64,000 bases of DNA, from the NCBI GenBank assembly GCA_902798595.1, contig CADBXE010000002.1, forward strand, positions 113,531 to 177,530, written 5' to 3'. The translations under genes were made by a program, and so were the position numbers. Shown here piece by piece: positions 42,480 to 51,428 of this stretch (position 1 is the stretch's first letter; each line of letters opens with the position of its first letter). This DNA comes from an uncultured Erysipelotrichaceae bacterium. GTDB taxonomy: Bacteria > Bacillota_I > Bacilli_A > RFN20 > CAG-826. The notes beneath the pieces were generated by a model. That model saw only the letters and a program-made list of their open reading frames with translations, was not told the DNA's origin and did not search any database.

Positions 42480-44279
42480 ATGCTATTCGGAAAGTATATC
42501 AATCGTTACTATCTCAAATACGCACCGTTATTCATCATTGGCATTATTGCCTTGATAGCGGTGGATTTTGTGCAACTTTTTATTCCGCAATATTTAGGTG
42601 AAGTCGTTGATATTCTTCAAAATAATGGGGATACCGCGAAAATCGGCATCTTAGCATTAAAGGTTTTAGCTGTAGCGGGCATTATGTTTGTAGGCCGCTT
42701 TATTTGGCGTATCACTTTGATTAATGCTGGCTTTAAAATTGAAGCTGATCTCCGTCATCAAATGTTCTTAAAAGCGGAGGCTTTACCAAGAGAGTATTAT
42801 CACGATAATAAAGTCGGCTCAATCATGAGCTGGTTTACTAACGACTTAGAAACTATTTCTGAGTGCATGCAGTGGGGCACAATCATGATTTTTGATGCCT
42901 TATTCTTAAGCGCAATTACTCTTTTCAATATGTTCATGCTAGATAAAGCGATGACTCTTATTTGCTTAATTCCAATTGCATTGATTGTCGGCTGGGGCGC
43001 TATTACAGAAAAGTATATGGCTATCAAATGGGATCAAAGACAGAAAGCTTATGATACTTTATATGATTTCGCTCAAGAGAACTTTACAGGTATTCGTGTT
43101 ATCAAAGCTTTTATTAAAGAAACTAAAGAGATTCATGCTTTTGCGAAGGTGGCTAAAAAGAACGCGGATGTTAACGTTTCATTCGCAAGAATATCTGTTA
43201 TCTTTGATGTCTTCATTGAAGTCATTATCGTTTTAGTGTTTTCCATCACTATGCTCTTTGGTGGTTGGTTTGTTTATAGTTTCGTAAGAAATGAACCGAT
43301 TGTACTGTTTGGTGGAGCGATCGAGATGACCGCTGCTAAGCTCACAACCTTTATCGGTTATATAGATATTCTGATTTGGCCAATGATTGCGATGGGTCAA
43401 ATCGTTAGCATGCATTCTAGAAGTCGTGCATCGTTAAAACGTGTTAGTGCCTTCCTAGATACCGAAATCCGCGTTAAATCGCCAGAAAACGCTATTAAAC
43501 TTGATCATATTCAAGGAAACATCACATATAAAAACTTTAATTTCCAATATCCAAATTATGAGGCTATCAATTTAAAGAATATCAATCTTGAAATCAAAGC
43601 CGGTGAAAGAATCGGCATTGTCGGTAAGATTGGTGGTGGTAAGACCACTTTGGTTAATCTCTTATTAATGCTTTATAACGTTGAACCAGGCACATTATTT
43701 ATTGATGGCTATGACATTATGTCTTTAGACATTCATTCTTTAAGAGAACAGATTGCTTATGTTCCTCAAGATAATTTCCTCTTCTCAGATTCCATCGAAC
43801 ACAATATCAACTTTGGTATTGAAGGTGGTACAGAAGAAACTGCGAAAATGGGTGCTGTATTTGCAGGCATTGATGAAGACGTAAAAGGCTTTAAGACTGG
43901 CTATCAAACAGTCTCTGGCGAAAGAGGCGTAACACTCTCTGGTGGTCAAAAACAAAGAATCAGTATTGCTAGAGCATATGTCAAAAATGCCCCTATTTTG
44001 ATTATGGATGACTCTGTTAGTGCGGTTGACACCAAAACAGAAGAAACTATTTTGCGTAATATTAGTGAAGCAAGAAAAGGCAAAACCACCTTAGTGGTTG
44101 CTTCTCGTGTTTCGACAGTCCAAAATCTTGATAAGATTATTGTCTTAACAGATGGTGAAGTCGAGGCTTTTGATACACCAACGAACCTATTAAAGATTTC
44201 ACCAACCTATCAAAAGATGGTGACTTTGCAAGAATTAGAAAAAGAAGTGGAAGGAGGTAAACCTGATGGCGGAAGATAA
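42480..44279 (+). CDS. Heterodimeric ABC exporter subunit, degenerate site
   Basis: The start is taken at the ATG 42480 (MLFGKYINRY); a TTG at 42462 is possible. The 599-residue half-transporter has a six-helix exporter domain (1-330) and a nucleotide-binding domain with Walker A GKIGGGKTT, signature LSGGQKQR and Walker B LIMDDSVSAVD. The catalytic Glu after Walker B is Asp, as in the degenerate subunit of TM287/288- and BmrCD-type exporters. It overlaps its partner by 14 bases with GGAGGT inside, so the pair is co-translated. Substrate unknown; drug or lipid-like export is typical. Confidence 0.93.
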   Translation: MLFGKYINRYYLKYAPLFIIGIIALIAVDFVQLFIPQYLGEVVDILQNNGDTAKIGILALKVLAVAGIMFVGRFIWRITLINAGFKIEADLRHQMFLKAEALPREYYHDNKVGSIMSWFTNDLETISECMQWGTIMIFDALFLSAITLFNMFMLDKAMTLICLIPIALIVGWGAITEKYMAIKWDQRQKAYDTLYDFAQENFTGIRVIKAFIKETKEIHAFAKVAKKNADVNVSFARISVIFDVFIEVIIVLVFSITMLFGGWFVYSFVRNEPIVLFGGAIEMTAAKLTTFIGYIDILIWPMIAMGQIVSMHSRSRASLKRVSAFLDTEIRVKSPENAIKLDHIQGNITYKNFNFQYPNYEAINLKNINLEIKAGERIGIVGKIGGGKTTLVNLLLMLYNVEPGTLFIDGYDIMSLDIHSLREQIAYVPQDNFLFSDSIEHNINFGIEGGTEETAKMGAVFAGIDEDVKGFKTGYQTVSGERGVTLSGGQKQRISIARAYVKNAPILIMDDSVSAVDTKTEETILRNISEARKGKTTLVVASRVSTVQNLDKIIVLTDGEVEAFDTPTNLLKISPTYQKMVTLQELEKEVEGGKPDGGR

Positions 44280-46029
44280 TGAAAAGCTTTTTGGCGACCA
44301 TAAGATTCCCACAAGCGTCATGCTTAAGCGTTTGCTCCGCTACATTCGTCCTGAATGGAAATCTTTCTTATTCTCCTTTTTACTCATCATCTTGAACGTT
44401 GGCTTTGAAGTCATCACTCCTTTATTTATTAAAGAATTCACTAATGCAATCGCTGACACTAGTGTGACTTTGGCTTATATCATGGGCTTATCTATTGGCT
44501 ATTTTGTGATAAGCATCATTTCACAAGTGATGATTTACTTTGAAAGTATGCTCCTTCAAAAAGCTGGTCAAAGAATCGTTTATAAGCTTCGTATGGAAGT
44601 ATTCGAACATATTGAAAACATGTCACAAAATCAATTTAATGCGATGCCAGTGGGCTCCTTAGTCACAAGAGTCGCTAACTATACAACTGCATTAAGTGAT
44701 TTGTTCACTAACGTGTTAGTCTTATTACTTCGTAATATCCTTACAGTTATTGGTGTTTACGCTGTCATGCTCTTCTTATCGTGGAAGCTATCTTTAATCC
44801 TCTTTGGATTCGTTATTTTAGTCTTTGTGGCGTCATTAATCTTTAGAAATATCATCACGAAGATTTATCGTAAAGAAAGACAATTAACTTCCGATATGAA
44901 TACCTTCTTGAATGAGAATCTTTCTGGTATGAAGATTATTCAAATCTTTAACCAAGAAGACCGTAAAGAAAAAGAATTCAATGAAAAGAATATTGCTTTA
45001 AGAAAGACTAAATTTAATGCGATTTTAGCACACGCAATTTATCGTCCAGCAATTAACTTATTATATTATTCCGCTTTAGCGGTGACCTTTGTGGTGGGCT
45101 TACAGCTCAAGCTAGACGCTGGTGAAATAGTGGCCTTCTATCTCTTCTTATCAAGATTCTTTAATCCGGTGCAAACTATCGCTGATCAAATTAATCAAAT
45201 TCAAAAAGCGACGACATCAAGCGAAAGATTGTTTAACCTTCTTGACGTACCTCCAGAAGTTGTTGACGTGCCAAATCCAATCCATATGGAAACATTCAAA
45301 GGCAAAATCGAATTCCGTCATGTTTGGTTTGCTTATGAAGATGAAGATTGGATCCTTAGAGACGTCTCATTTACCATTGAACCACATCAAACCGTGGCGT
45401 TCGTGGGTGCTACTGGCGCTGGTAAAACCACAATTCTATCTTTGATAGTGAGAAATTATACTGTGCAAAAAGGTCAAATCTTAATTGATGATGTCGATAT
45501 CAACAATATTGAAATTAAGTCTTTAAGAAATGCTGTCGGACAAATGCTTCAAGATGTTTTCTTATTCACTGGCACAATTAAAAGTAATATTACCCTTCAT
45601 GACGATGAATACACAGACGAAGAAATCAATAGAGTGTGCGAATATGTGAACGCTGATAAGTTCATCAATAAACTTGAAAAAGGCTTAGATACTGAAGTTT
45701 TAGAAAAAGGTGATAACTTCTCCCAAGGTCAAAGACAATTACTCTCCTTTGCGAGAACCGTTTTACACAAACCTCAAATCCTCATTTTGGATGAAGCTAC
45801 CGCCAATATTGATACCGAAACTGAAAAGCTCATCCAAGATTCTTTAGAAAAGATTAAGAATATCGGCACAATGCTTGTCGTAGCCCATAGATTATCTACT
45901 ATTCAAAACGCTGATCAAATCATCGTCTTACAGCATGGCGAAGTCATTGAAAAAGGCACTCATCAATCATTGCTAAGACAAAAAGGCTATTACCATAAAC
46001 TATATCTTTTACAGTTCAGAAACGACTAG
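44266..46029 (+). CDS. Heterodimeric ABC exporter subunit, catalytic Walker B
   Basis: The 587-residue partner of the preceding gene has an exporter membrane domain (about 30-330) and a nucleotide-binding domain with Walker A GATGAGKTT, Walker B LILDEATANID with catalytic Glu, and the unusual signature FSQGQRQ in place of LSGGQ. Site logic fits a heterodimer. The working site pairs this Walker B with the partner's LSGGQ. The weak site pairs the partner's Asp with this SQGQ. Shine-Dalgarno GGAGG lies in the end of the upstream gene. Confidence 0.94.
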   Translation: MAEDNEKLFGDHKIPTSVMLKRLLRYIRPEWKSFLFSFLLIILNVGFEVITPLFIKEFTNAIADTSVTLAYIMGLSIGYFVISIISQVMIYFESMLLQKAGQRIVYKLRMEVFEHIENMSQNQFNAMPVGSLVTRVANYTTALSDLFTNVLVLLLRNILTVIGVYAVMLFLSWKLSLILFGFVILVFVASLIFRNIITKIYRKERQLTSDMNTFLNENLSGMKIIQIFNQEDRKEKEFNEKNIALRKTKFNAILAHAIYRPAINLLYYSALAVTFVVGLQLKLDAGEIVAFYLFLSRFFNPVQTIADQINQIQKATTSSERLFNLLDVPPEVVDVPNPIHMETFKGKIEFRHVWFAYEDEDWILRDVSFTIEPHQTVAFVGATGAGKTTILSLIVRNYTVQKGQILIDDVDINNIEIKSLRNAVGQMLQDVFLFTGTIKSNITLHDDEYTDEEINRVCEYVNADKFINKLEKGLDTEVLEKGDNFSQGQRQLLSFARTVLHKPQILILDEATANIDTETEKLIQDSLEKIKNIGTMLVVAHRLSTIQNADQIIVLQHGEVIEKGTHQSLLRQKGYYHKLYLLQFRND

Positions 46030-46067
46030 TTTGATACCCCTTTATTAATATAATCTCTTTAATTTTC

Positions 46068-46097
46068 TTGAGAAAAGTAAAGAAAAAGGGTTAAGAT
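46068..46097 (+). promoter_or_regulatory. Promoter of rel, probably leaderless
   Basis: TTGAGA (46068-46073), 18 nt, TAAGAT (46092-46097), then 7 nt to the ATG at 46105. The AGGG just before ATG is too close to serve as a Shine-Dalgarno. Confidence 0.5.
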
Positions 46098-46104
46098 ATA
46101 GGGT

Positions 46105-48318
46105 ATGGAAAACAACAAAGCTCCAGTCAACGGTGGTTACCCTCTACATACCTTTCAAGAAGTCGAAGACATCTACATGCTTTATATCTCCTCCAAGGAA
46201 GATAGGGCTAGAATCGAGGATGCCTATCATTTCATTTTGGAAAAGCATGAAGGCCAAACTAGAAAAAGTGGCGAACCATATTATCATCACCTTATCGAAG
46301 TAGCGTATATTCTCGCTTCTTTACAATGTGGTCCTAATACAATTATCGCTGGTCTTTTACATGACGTTGTCGAAGACACTGATACATCCGTTGAAGATAT
46401 TAAAAAGAGATGGGGCGAAGAAGTTAGCCGTATCGTTGATGCCTTAACAAAGATTCAACGTTTAAAATTATCCAAAATTACTGCAGAAGAATTTGAAGCG
46501 GAAGATCATCGTAAGATTTTCCTTGGCATGGCTAAGGATATCCGCGTCATTTTAATTAAGCTCGCTGATAGATTGCATAACTTAAGAACTCTAGGCGCTT
46601 TAAGCCGTGAAAGACAAATCGCTATTTGTAAGGAAACAATGGAAGTCTTCTCGCCAATCGCTGAACGTTTAGGTTTGGATATCATCAAGAGTGAAATGGA
46701 AGATCTCTGCATTAAGTACTTAGAACCAGAAAAGTATGCTGAAATTAAGAGATTATTATCCAAAAAGACCGCACTTTTAGTGAAGTCTCTCGATGGTTTG
46801 AAAAAGAGAATCGCTGATGCTTTATTTGAAAAGAAAATTCCATTCGAAATTTCTTCTCGTGTTAAATCTATTAATTCTATTTATAGAAAGATGTACGTTA
46901 AAGGTCATCCATTTGAAGAAATCTATGATATTTTAGCCTTAAGAATTATCACTGAAACTGATATGCAGTGCTATGAAATACTTGGTTTGATCCACCAGAT
47001 GTATAAGCCAGTTCCTGGCCGATTCAAAGATTACATCGCGATGCCTAAACCAAATATGTATCAATCCTTACATACCACAATTGTCGGTGGTGATGGCAAC
47101 TTCTACGAAGTCCAAATCAGAACTAAAGAGATGGATAACGTTGCAGAAACCGGCATCGCTGCGCACTGGGCGTACAAAGAAGGTGGCTATAACTCACAAG
47201 TCGAACAAAAAGAAATTGAAAATAAATTACACTGGTTTAGAGAATTCGTTTCCTTGTCCAGCGAATCCGAAAATGAAGGCGCATCTGAATACATGGATAA
47301 CCTTAACCGTGATATTTTTGAATCTCACGTCTATGTCTTTACCCCTAAGGGTAAGGTTGTGGAACTTCCAAGTGAATCCACACCTGTTGACTTCGCCTAT
47401 AGAGTGCACACAAAGGTTGGCGATCAATGCGTTGGCGCGCTCGTCAATGGAGTGATGGTCCCACTTAATACTGTCCTTAAAACTGGTGACATGGTGGAAA
47501 TCAAAACAAGTAGGACTTCACCAGGTCCAAGTGAAGGCTGGTTAGATTTCGTGGCTTCATCATCAGCTAAGGCTGCGATTAGAAAGTTTATCGCGAAAAA
47601 GAATGCTGATTTAATGCGTGAAGATCGCATTATTAAAGGTAAGCAAAGTTGTATCGATGCTTTCCATGAACGTGGTATCGAAGAAGCAGAAATGGTGAAG
47701 ATGCTCAATACTGATAAAGTTCTTAATGAGTATCGTGTCCCAGACCTTGATTCCCTCTACGTCGCTGTTTTTGGTAGGAAACCAACTGCGAATGCATTAG
47801 TGGAATTCTTAAAGATTAAAAGACCAGTCAATCTTTCGCTCAATCTCGCTAAGAGAAAGAATGCGAAATATGATGGCTGCCCAGTATATTGCAAAGGCGC
47901 TGGTAAAATTGCCATCGCCCTAGCGAACTGTTGTACCCCTGTTCCAGGTGATGATATCGTCGGATATATTACACGTGGTAAAGGTATTACAGTGCATAGA
48001 AGAAACTGTCCGAACGTCGTTAACGAAACAGAAAGACTTCTTGAAGTCTTCTGGAGAGATGACATTGAGTTCGCGGCTTATCCAGTTGACATCGTCATCG
48101 AAGCAAGTGATAGAAATAACTTGCTCATGGATGTAATGGCAGTCTTCAATAACGCGAAAGTGGGCGTGAACAATTTGCACGCTCGTAGCAATACACAAAA
48201 CCTGTCCGCGACTATCAGCGCGACAATAATGGTCTCTGACGCTAAACGCTTAAACGATATCTTCATTCTTTTAAAAGGTATCACCGGTGTTTACCGCGTT
48301 GACCGTGTCATTCATTAA
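46105..48318 (+). CDS. rel: Bifunctional (p)ppGpp synthetase/hydrolase Rel
   Basis: A 737-residue long RSH enzyme. HD hydrolase domain with YYHH (59-62) and intact HDVVEDT (86-92), so hydrolysis should work. Synthetase domain (about 240-350) with RVKSINSIYRKM and YQSLHTT. Then TGS (YVFTPKGKVVELP), helical region, zinc-finger-like CCTPVPGDD and C-terminal ACT domain. It senses deacylated tRNA on the ribosome and makes or destroys the alarmone. No dtd gene follows, unlike Bacillus; hisS starts 10 bases after the stop. Confidence 0.97.
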   Translation: MENNKAPVNGGYPLHTFQEVEDIYMLYISSKEDRARIEDAYHFILEKHEGQTRKSGEPYYHHLIEVAYILASLQCGPNTIIAGLLHDVVEDTDTSVEDIKKRWGEEVSRIVDALTKIQRLKLSKITAEEFEAEDHRKIFLGMAKDIRVILIKLADRLHNLRTLGALSRERQIAICKETMEVFSPIAERLGLDIIKSEMEDLCIKYLEPEKYAEIKRLLSKKTALLVKSLDGLKKRIADALFEKKIPFEISSRVKSINSIYRKMYVKGHPFEEIYDILALRIITETDMQCYEILGLIHQMYKPVPGRFKDYIAMPKPNMYQSLHTTIVGGDGNFYEVQIRTKEMDNVAETGIAAHWAYKEGGYNSQVEQKEIENKLHWFREFVSLSSESENEGASEYMDNLNRDIFESHVYVFTPKGKVVELPSESTPVDFAYRVHTKVGDQCVGALVNGVMVPLNTVLKTGDMVEIKTSRTSPGPSEGWLDFVASSSAKAAIRKFIAKKNADLMREDRIIKGKQSCIDAFHERGIEEAEMVKMLNTDKVLNEYRVPDLDSLYVAVFGRKPTANALVEFLKIKRPVNLSLNLAKRKNAKYDGCPVYCKGAGKIAIALANCCTPVPGDDIVGYITRGKGITVHRRNCPNVVNETERLLEVFWRDDIEFAAYPVDIVIEASDRNNLLMDVMAVFNNAKVGVNNLHARSNTQNLSATISATIMVSDAKRLNDIFILLKGITGVYRVDRVIH

Positions 48319-48328
48319 AGGAGAAATT

Positions 48329-49612
48329 ATGTCAGTTATTAACGTTAAAGGCACTCACGACATCATTGGCGAAGAATCCAATGCATTTGCCTACATTGAA
48401 AATCTCTTAAAACAAATATGTGATTTATTTGCATATAGCGAAGTTAGACCGCCAGTCATTGAACATAGCGAACTCTTTATTCGTGGTGTTGGTGAAGGTA
48501 GTGATATCGTCCGTAAGGAGATGTACACATTCCTTGATAAAGGCGAACGTTCTATCACATTACGTCCAGAATTCACCGCGGGCATTATGCGCTTAATCGT
48601 CCAAAACAAATTATTAGCCACAAACGAATTACCATATAAGGTTTATTATTGTGGCCCAGTCTTCCGTTATGAAAGACCACAACTTGGTAGATATCGTCAG
48701 TTCAACCAATTTGGTGTGGAAGCAGTGGGTAACAATTCTCCTGAAATTGATGTGGAAACGATTACCTTAGCGTACACAATCTTAAGTTCTTTGAACTTAG
48801 AAGGCGTCACAATTAGCATTAACACATTGGGTGATGATGAATCAAGAAACGCTTATAAGGAAGCCTTAAAAGCTTACTTTGCTAAATATTTAGATAAGAT
48901 GTGTCCTGATTGCCACAGTCGTTATGAACTTAATCCTTTAAGAATTCTCGACTGCAAGGTTCCTGAAGATCAAGAAATCGTTAAAGGCGCACCAAAGATG
49001 AAGGATTATCTTAGTGATGCCGCCAAAGAAAGATTTAATCGCGTCTTAGCGTTATTAGATGACTTAGATATCCCATATCAAGTCGACGATACTTTAGTAA
49101 GAGGCTTAGATTATTATTCAGAAACCGTCTTTGAATTCCATTACGTTTCTAAGACTGGTAATGACTATGGCGCGATTGGTGCGGGTGGTCACTATGATAA
49201 ACTCGTTAAAGAATTAGGTGGTCCAGATGCCGCTGGTGTGGGCTTCTCCTTCGGTGTGGAAAGATTATATAGTGTCCTTAAGGATGATAATCTCTTACCA
49301 GAAGATATCAATAACCCAGTGGAAATCTATATTATGCCTCTAGGCATGAACGCTAAAGCGATGGCTTTAAGTGTCGCGAGTGAATTACGCTTAAATGCTT
49401 ATAGAACAGACATCTGCTATGAAGATGTCAAACTCGGCAACATGTTCAAGCGCGCGGAAAGAAAAGGCGCGAAATTTGCCATTATTATTGGTGATGACGA
49501 AGTCAACAAGCAAGAAGTCGTCATTAAAAACTTAACTTCTACGGAACAAAAGAGTTGTCCGTTAGATAAATTAGTCGAAACTATTTCTAAAGAAATGGGT
49601 GAAGACAAATAA
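48329..49612 (+). CDS. hisS: Histidyl-tRNA synthetase
   Basis: The start is the ATG at 48329 after AAAGGAG. The in-frame start at 48287 lies within rel. The 427-residue class II synthetase begins with VKGTHDIIGEE and shows motif 2 around FRYERPQLGRYRQFNQFGVE, the histidine-specific RGLDYYSETVFEF (about 255), GAGGHYDKL and a C-terminal anticodon domain. Part of the rel-hisS-aspS run conserved in Bacilli. Confidence 0.97.
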   Translation: MSVINVKGTHDIIGEESNAFAYIENLLKQICDLFAYSEVRPPVIEHSELFIRGVGEGSDIVRKEMYTFLDKGERSITLRPEFTAGIMRLIVQNKLLATNELPYKVYYCGPVFRYERPQLGRYRQFNQFGVEAVGNNSPEIDVETITLAYTILSSLNLEGVTISINTLGDDESRNAYKEALKAYFAKYLDKMCPDCHSRYELNPLRILDCKVPEDQEIVKGAPKMKDYLSDAAKERFNRVLALLDDLDIPYQVDDTLVRGLDYYSETVFEFHYVSKTGNDYGAIGAGGHYDKLVKELGGPDAAGVGFSFGVERLYSVLKDDNLLPEDINNPVEIYIMPLGMNAKAMALSVASELRLNAYRTDICYEDVKLGNMFKRAERKGAKFAIIIGDDEVNKQEVVIKNLTSTEQKSCPLDKLVETISKEMGEDK

Positions 49613-49635
49613 TTATTAAAGATAGGAAAAGCTTT

Positions 49636-51360
49636 ATGGAAAGAAGTCATTACAGCAACGAATTAGGACTCGCGAATGTAGGCGAAAAAGTAAGTTTACT
49701 TGGCTGGGTCAGCAAAAGAAGAAATCTCGGCTCTTTATTATTTATTGACTTAAGAGACCGCTATGGCATCGTCCAAATCGTCGTTAACGACGGCTTAGAG
49801 ATTCCTGATGTCAGAAATGAATACGTCATTCAAGTGAAAGGTGAAGTCGCAAAAAGAGCAACCGCCAACCCAAAACTCAAAAGTGGTGAAATCGAAGTCA
49901 TCGCTAGCGAAATCGTGGTGCTCAATACAGCCAAAACCACGCCAATCATTGTCGCTGACGAAACCGACGCTTTAGAAGATACACGTTTAAAATATCGTTA
50001 TCTCGACTTACGTCGTCCATGCATGAAGAAATACTTTGATGTGCGTGACACCATTAAAATGACCACACACAGTTTTATGCATAAAAACAATTTCATTGAA
50101 ATTGAAACCCCAATGCTTTGCGCATCCTCACCTGAAGGTGCAAAAGAATATTTAGTGCCTTCTCGCGTGCATAAAGGTCAATTCTACGCCTTACCACAAA
50201 GCCCACAAATGTTTAAGCAATTACTCATGGTCGCGGGCTTTGAAAGATACTATCAAATTGCTAGATGCTTTAGAGATGAAGACTTAAGAGCGGACCGTCA
50301 ACCAGATTTCACACAAATCGATATTGAAACAAGTTTCTTAGATCAACAACAATTCTTAACATTAATGGAACAATTAATTAAAGATATCTTTAAAGCCACA
50401 ATTAACTATGACGTCAAACTTCCATTAAGACAAATGACTTATAAAGAAGCCATGGACCGTTTCGGTAGTGATAAACCAGATACCAGATTCGGTATTGAGC
50501 TCAATAATATCAAAGATATTTTTGCTAATACCACATTCGCTGGTTATCAAACAGCTGAAGCCATTAAGGCTATCGTTGTTAACGGTGTGGCGGATCAAAC
50601 TTCCCGTAAAGTTATTGATAACTTAACTCTTGAAGCCAAGAAATTCGGTTTAGGCGGTTTAACAGTCCTTAAAAAGGAAAACGGGGAATTAACCGGTTCC
50701 TTTGTTAAATTCCTTTCAGAGGCCGAAATTAAGGCTTTAAATGAAAGATTAGCTCTAGTGGACAATGACATCTTAATCATCGCCGCAGGCAATGATAATC
50801 GTGTTACTCCATTATTAGGTGCGCTACGCTTAAAATACGGACGTGAACTTGGTCTCATTAAAGAAGGAACCTATGATTTATTATGGGTCATTGACTTCCC
50901 AATGTTTGAAAGAGACGTGGAAAGTGGGGCGATTGTCGCTACTCACCATCCTTTCACCCGTCCAAGAGACGAAGATGTCAAATACTTAGATGAAGATCCA
51001 ACCAAGGTCTTAAGCTATGCTTACGATATCGTTATTAACGGTTACGAAGCTGGTGGTGGTACTCTTCGTATTTACGACCAAGATATGCAAAGAAAAATCT
51101 TTGAAGTCTTAGGCTTAAGCGATGAAGAAATCAAAGAAAGATTTGGTTACTTCGTTGACGCCTTACAATATGGCACACCTCCACATGCAGGTATGGCCTT
51201 TGGTTTAGACCGTTTAGCGATGATTTTGGGTGGTACAGACAACATTCGTGATGTCATTGCCTTCCCTAAGAACTTAGCCGCGGTTGACCCAATGACAAAT
51301 GCGCCTACAAACGTTACTCAAGCGCAACTTGATGAATTAGGCATCAAATTTGACAAATAG
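49636..51360 (+). CDS. aspS: Aspartyl-tRNA synthetase (bacterial type)
   Basis: A 574-residue class II synthetase with N-terminal OB anticodon domain (GWVSKRRNLGSLLFIDLRD), motif 2 in CFRDEDLRADRQPDFTQ (about 215), a bacterial GAD insertion (about 285-410) and motif 3 AFGLDRLAMILGG near 530. Whether it also charges tRNA-Asn cannot be judged here. Shine-Dalgarno TAGGAAAAG. Confidence 0.97.
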   Translation: MERSHYSNELGLANVGEKVSLLGWVSKRRNLGSLLFIDLRDRYGIVQIVVNDGLEIPDVRNEYVIQVKGEVAKRATANPKLKSGEIEVIASEIVVLNTAKTTPIIVADETDALEDTRLKYRYLDLRRPCMKKYFDVRDTIKMTTHSFMHKNNFIEIETPMLCASSPEGAKEYLVPSRVHKGQFYALPQSPQMFKQLLMVAGFERYYQIARCFRDEDLRADRQPDFTQIDIETSFLDQQQFLTLMEQLIKDIFKATINYDVKLPLRQMTYKEAMDRFGSDKPDTRFGIELNNIKDIFANTTFAGYQTAEAIKAIVVNGVADQTSRKVIDNLTLEAKKFGLGGLTVLKKENGELTGSFVKFLSEAEIKALNERLALVDNDILIIAAGNDNRVTPLLGALRLKYGRELGLIKEGTYDLLWVIDFPMFERDVESGAIVATHHPFTRPRDEDVKYLDEDPTKVLSYAYDIVINGYEAGGGTLRIYDQDMQRKIFEVLGLSDEEIKERFGYFVDALQYGTPPHAGMAFGLDRLAMILGGTDNIRDVIAFPKNLAAVDPMTNAPTNVTQAQLDELGIKFDK

Positions 51361-51428
51361 GTTATAACATAGTTATACAAGAACTATTAAAATACTAGAT
51401 AATTACTAATCGAGAAAGGTTAAACAAC

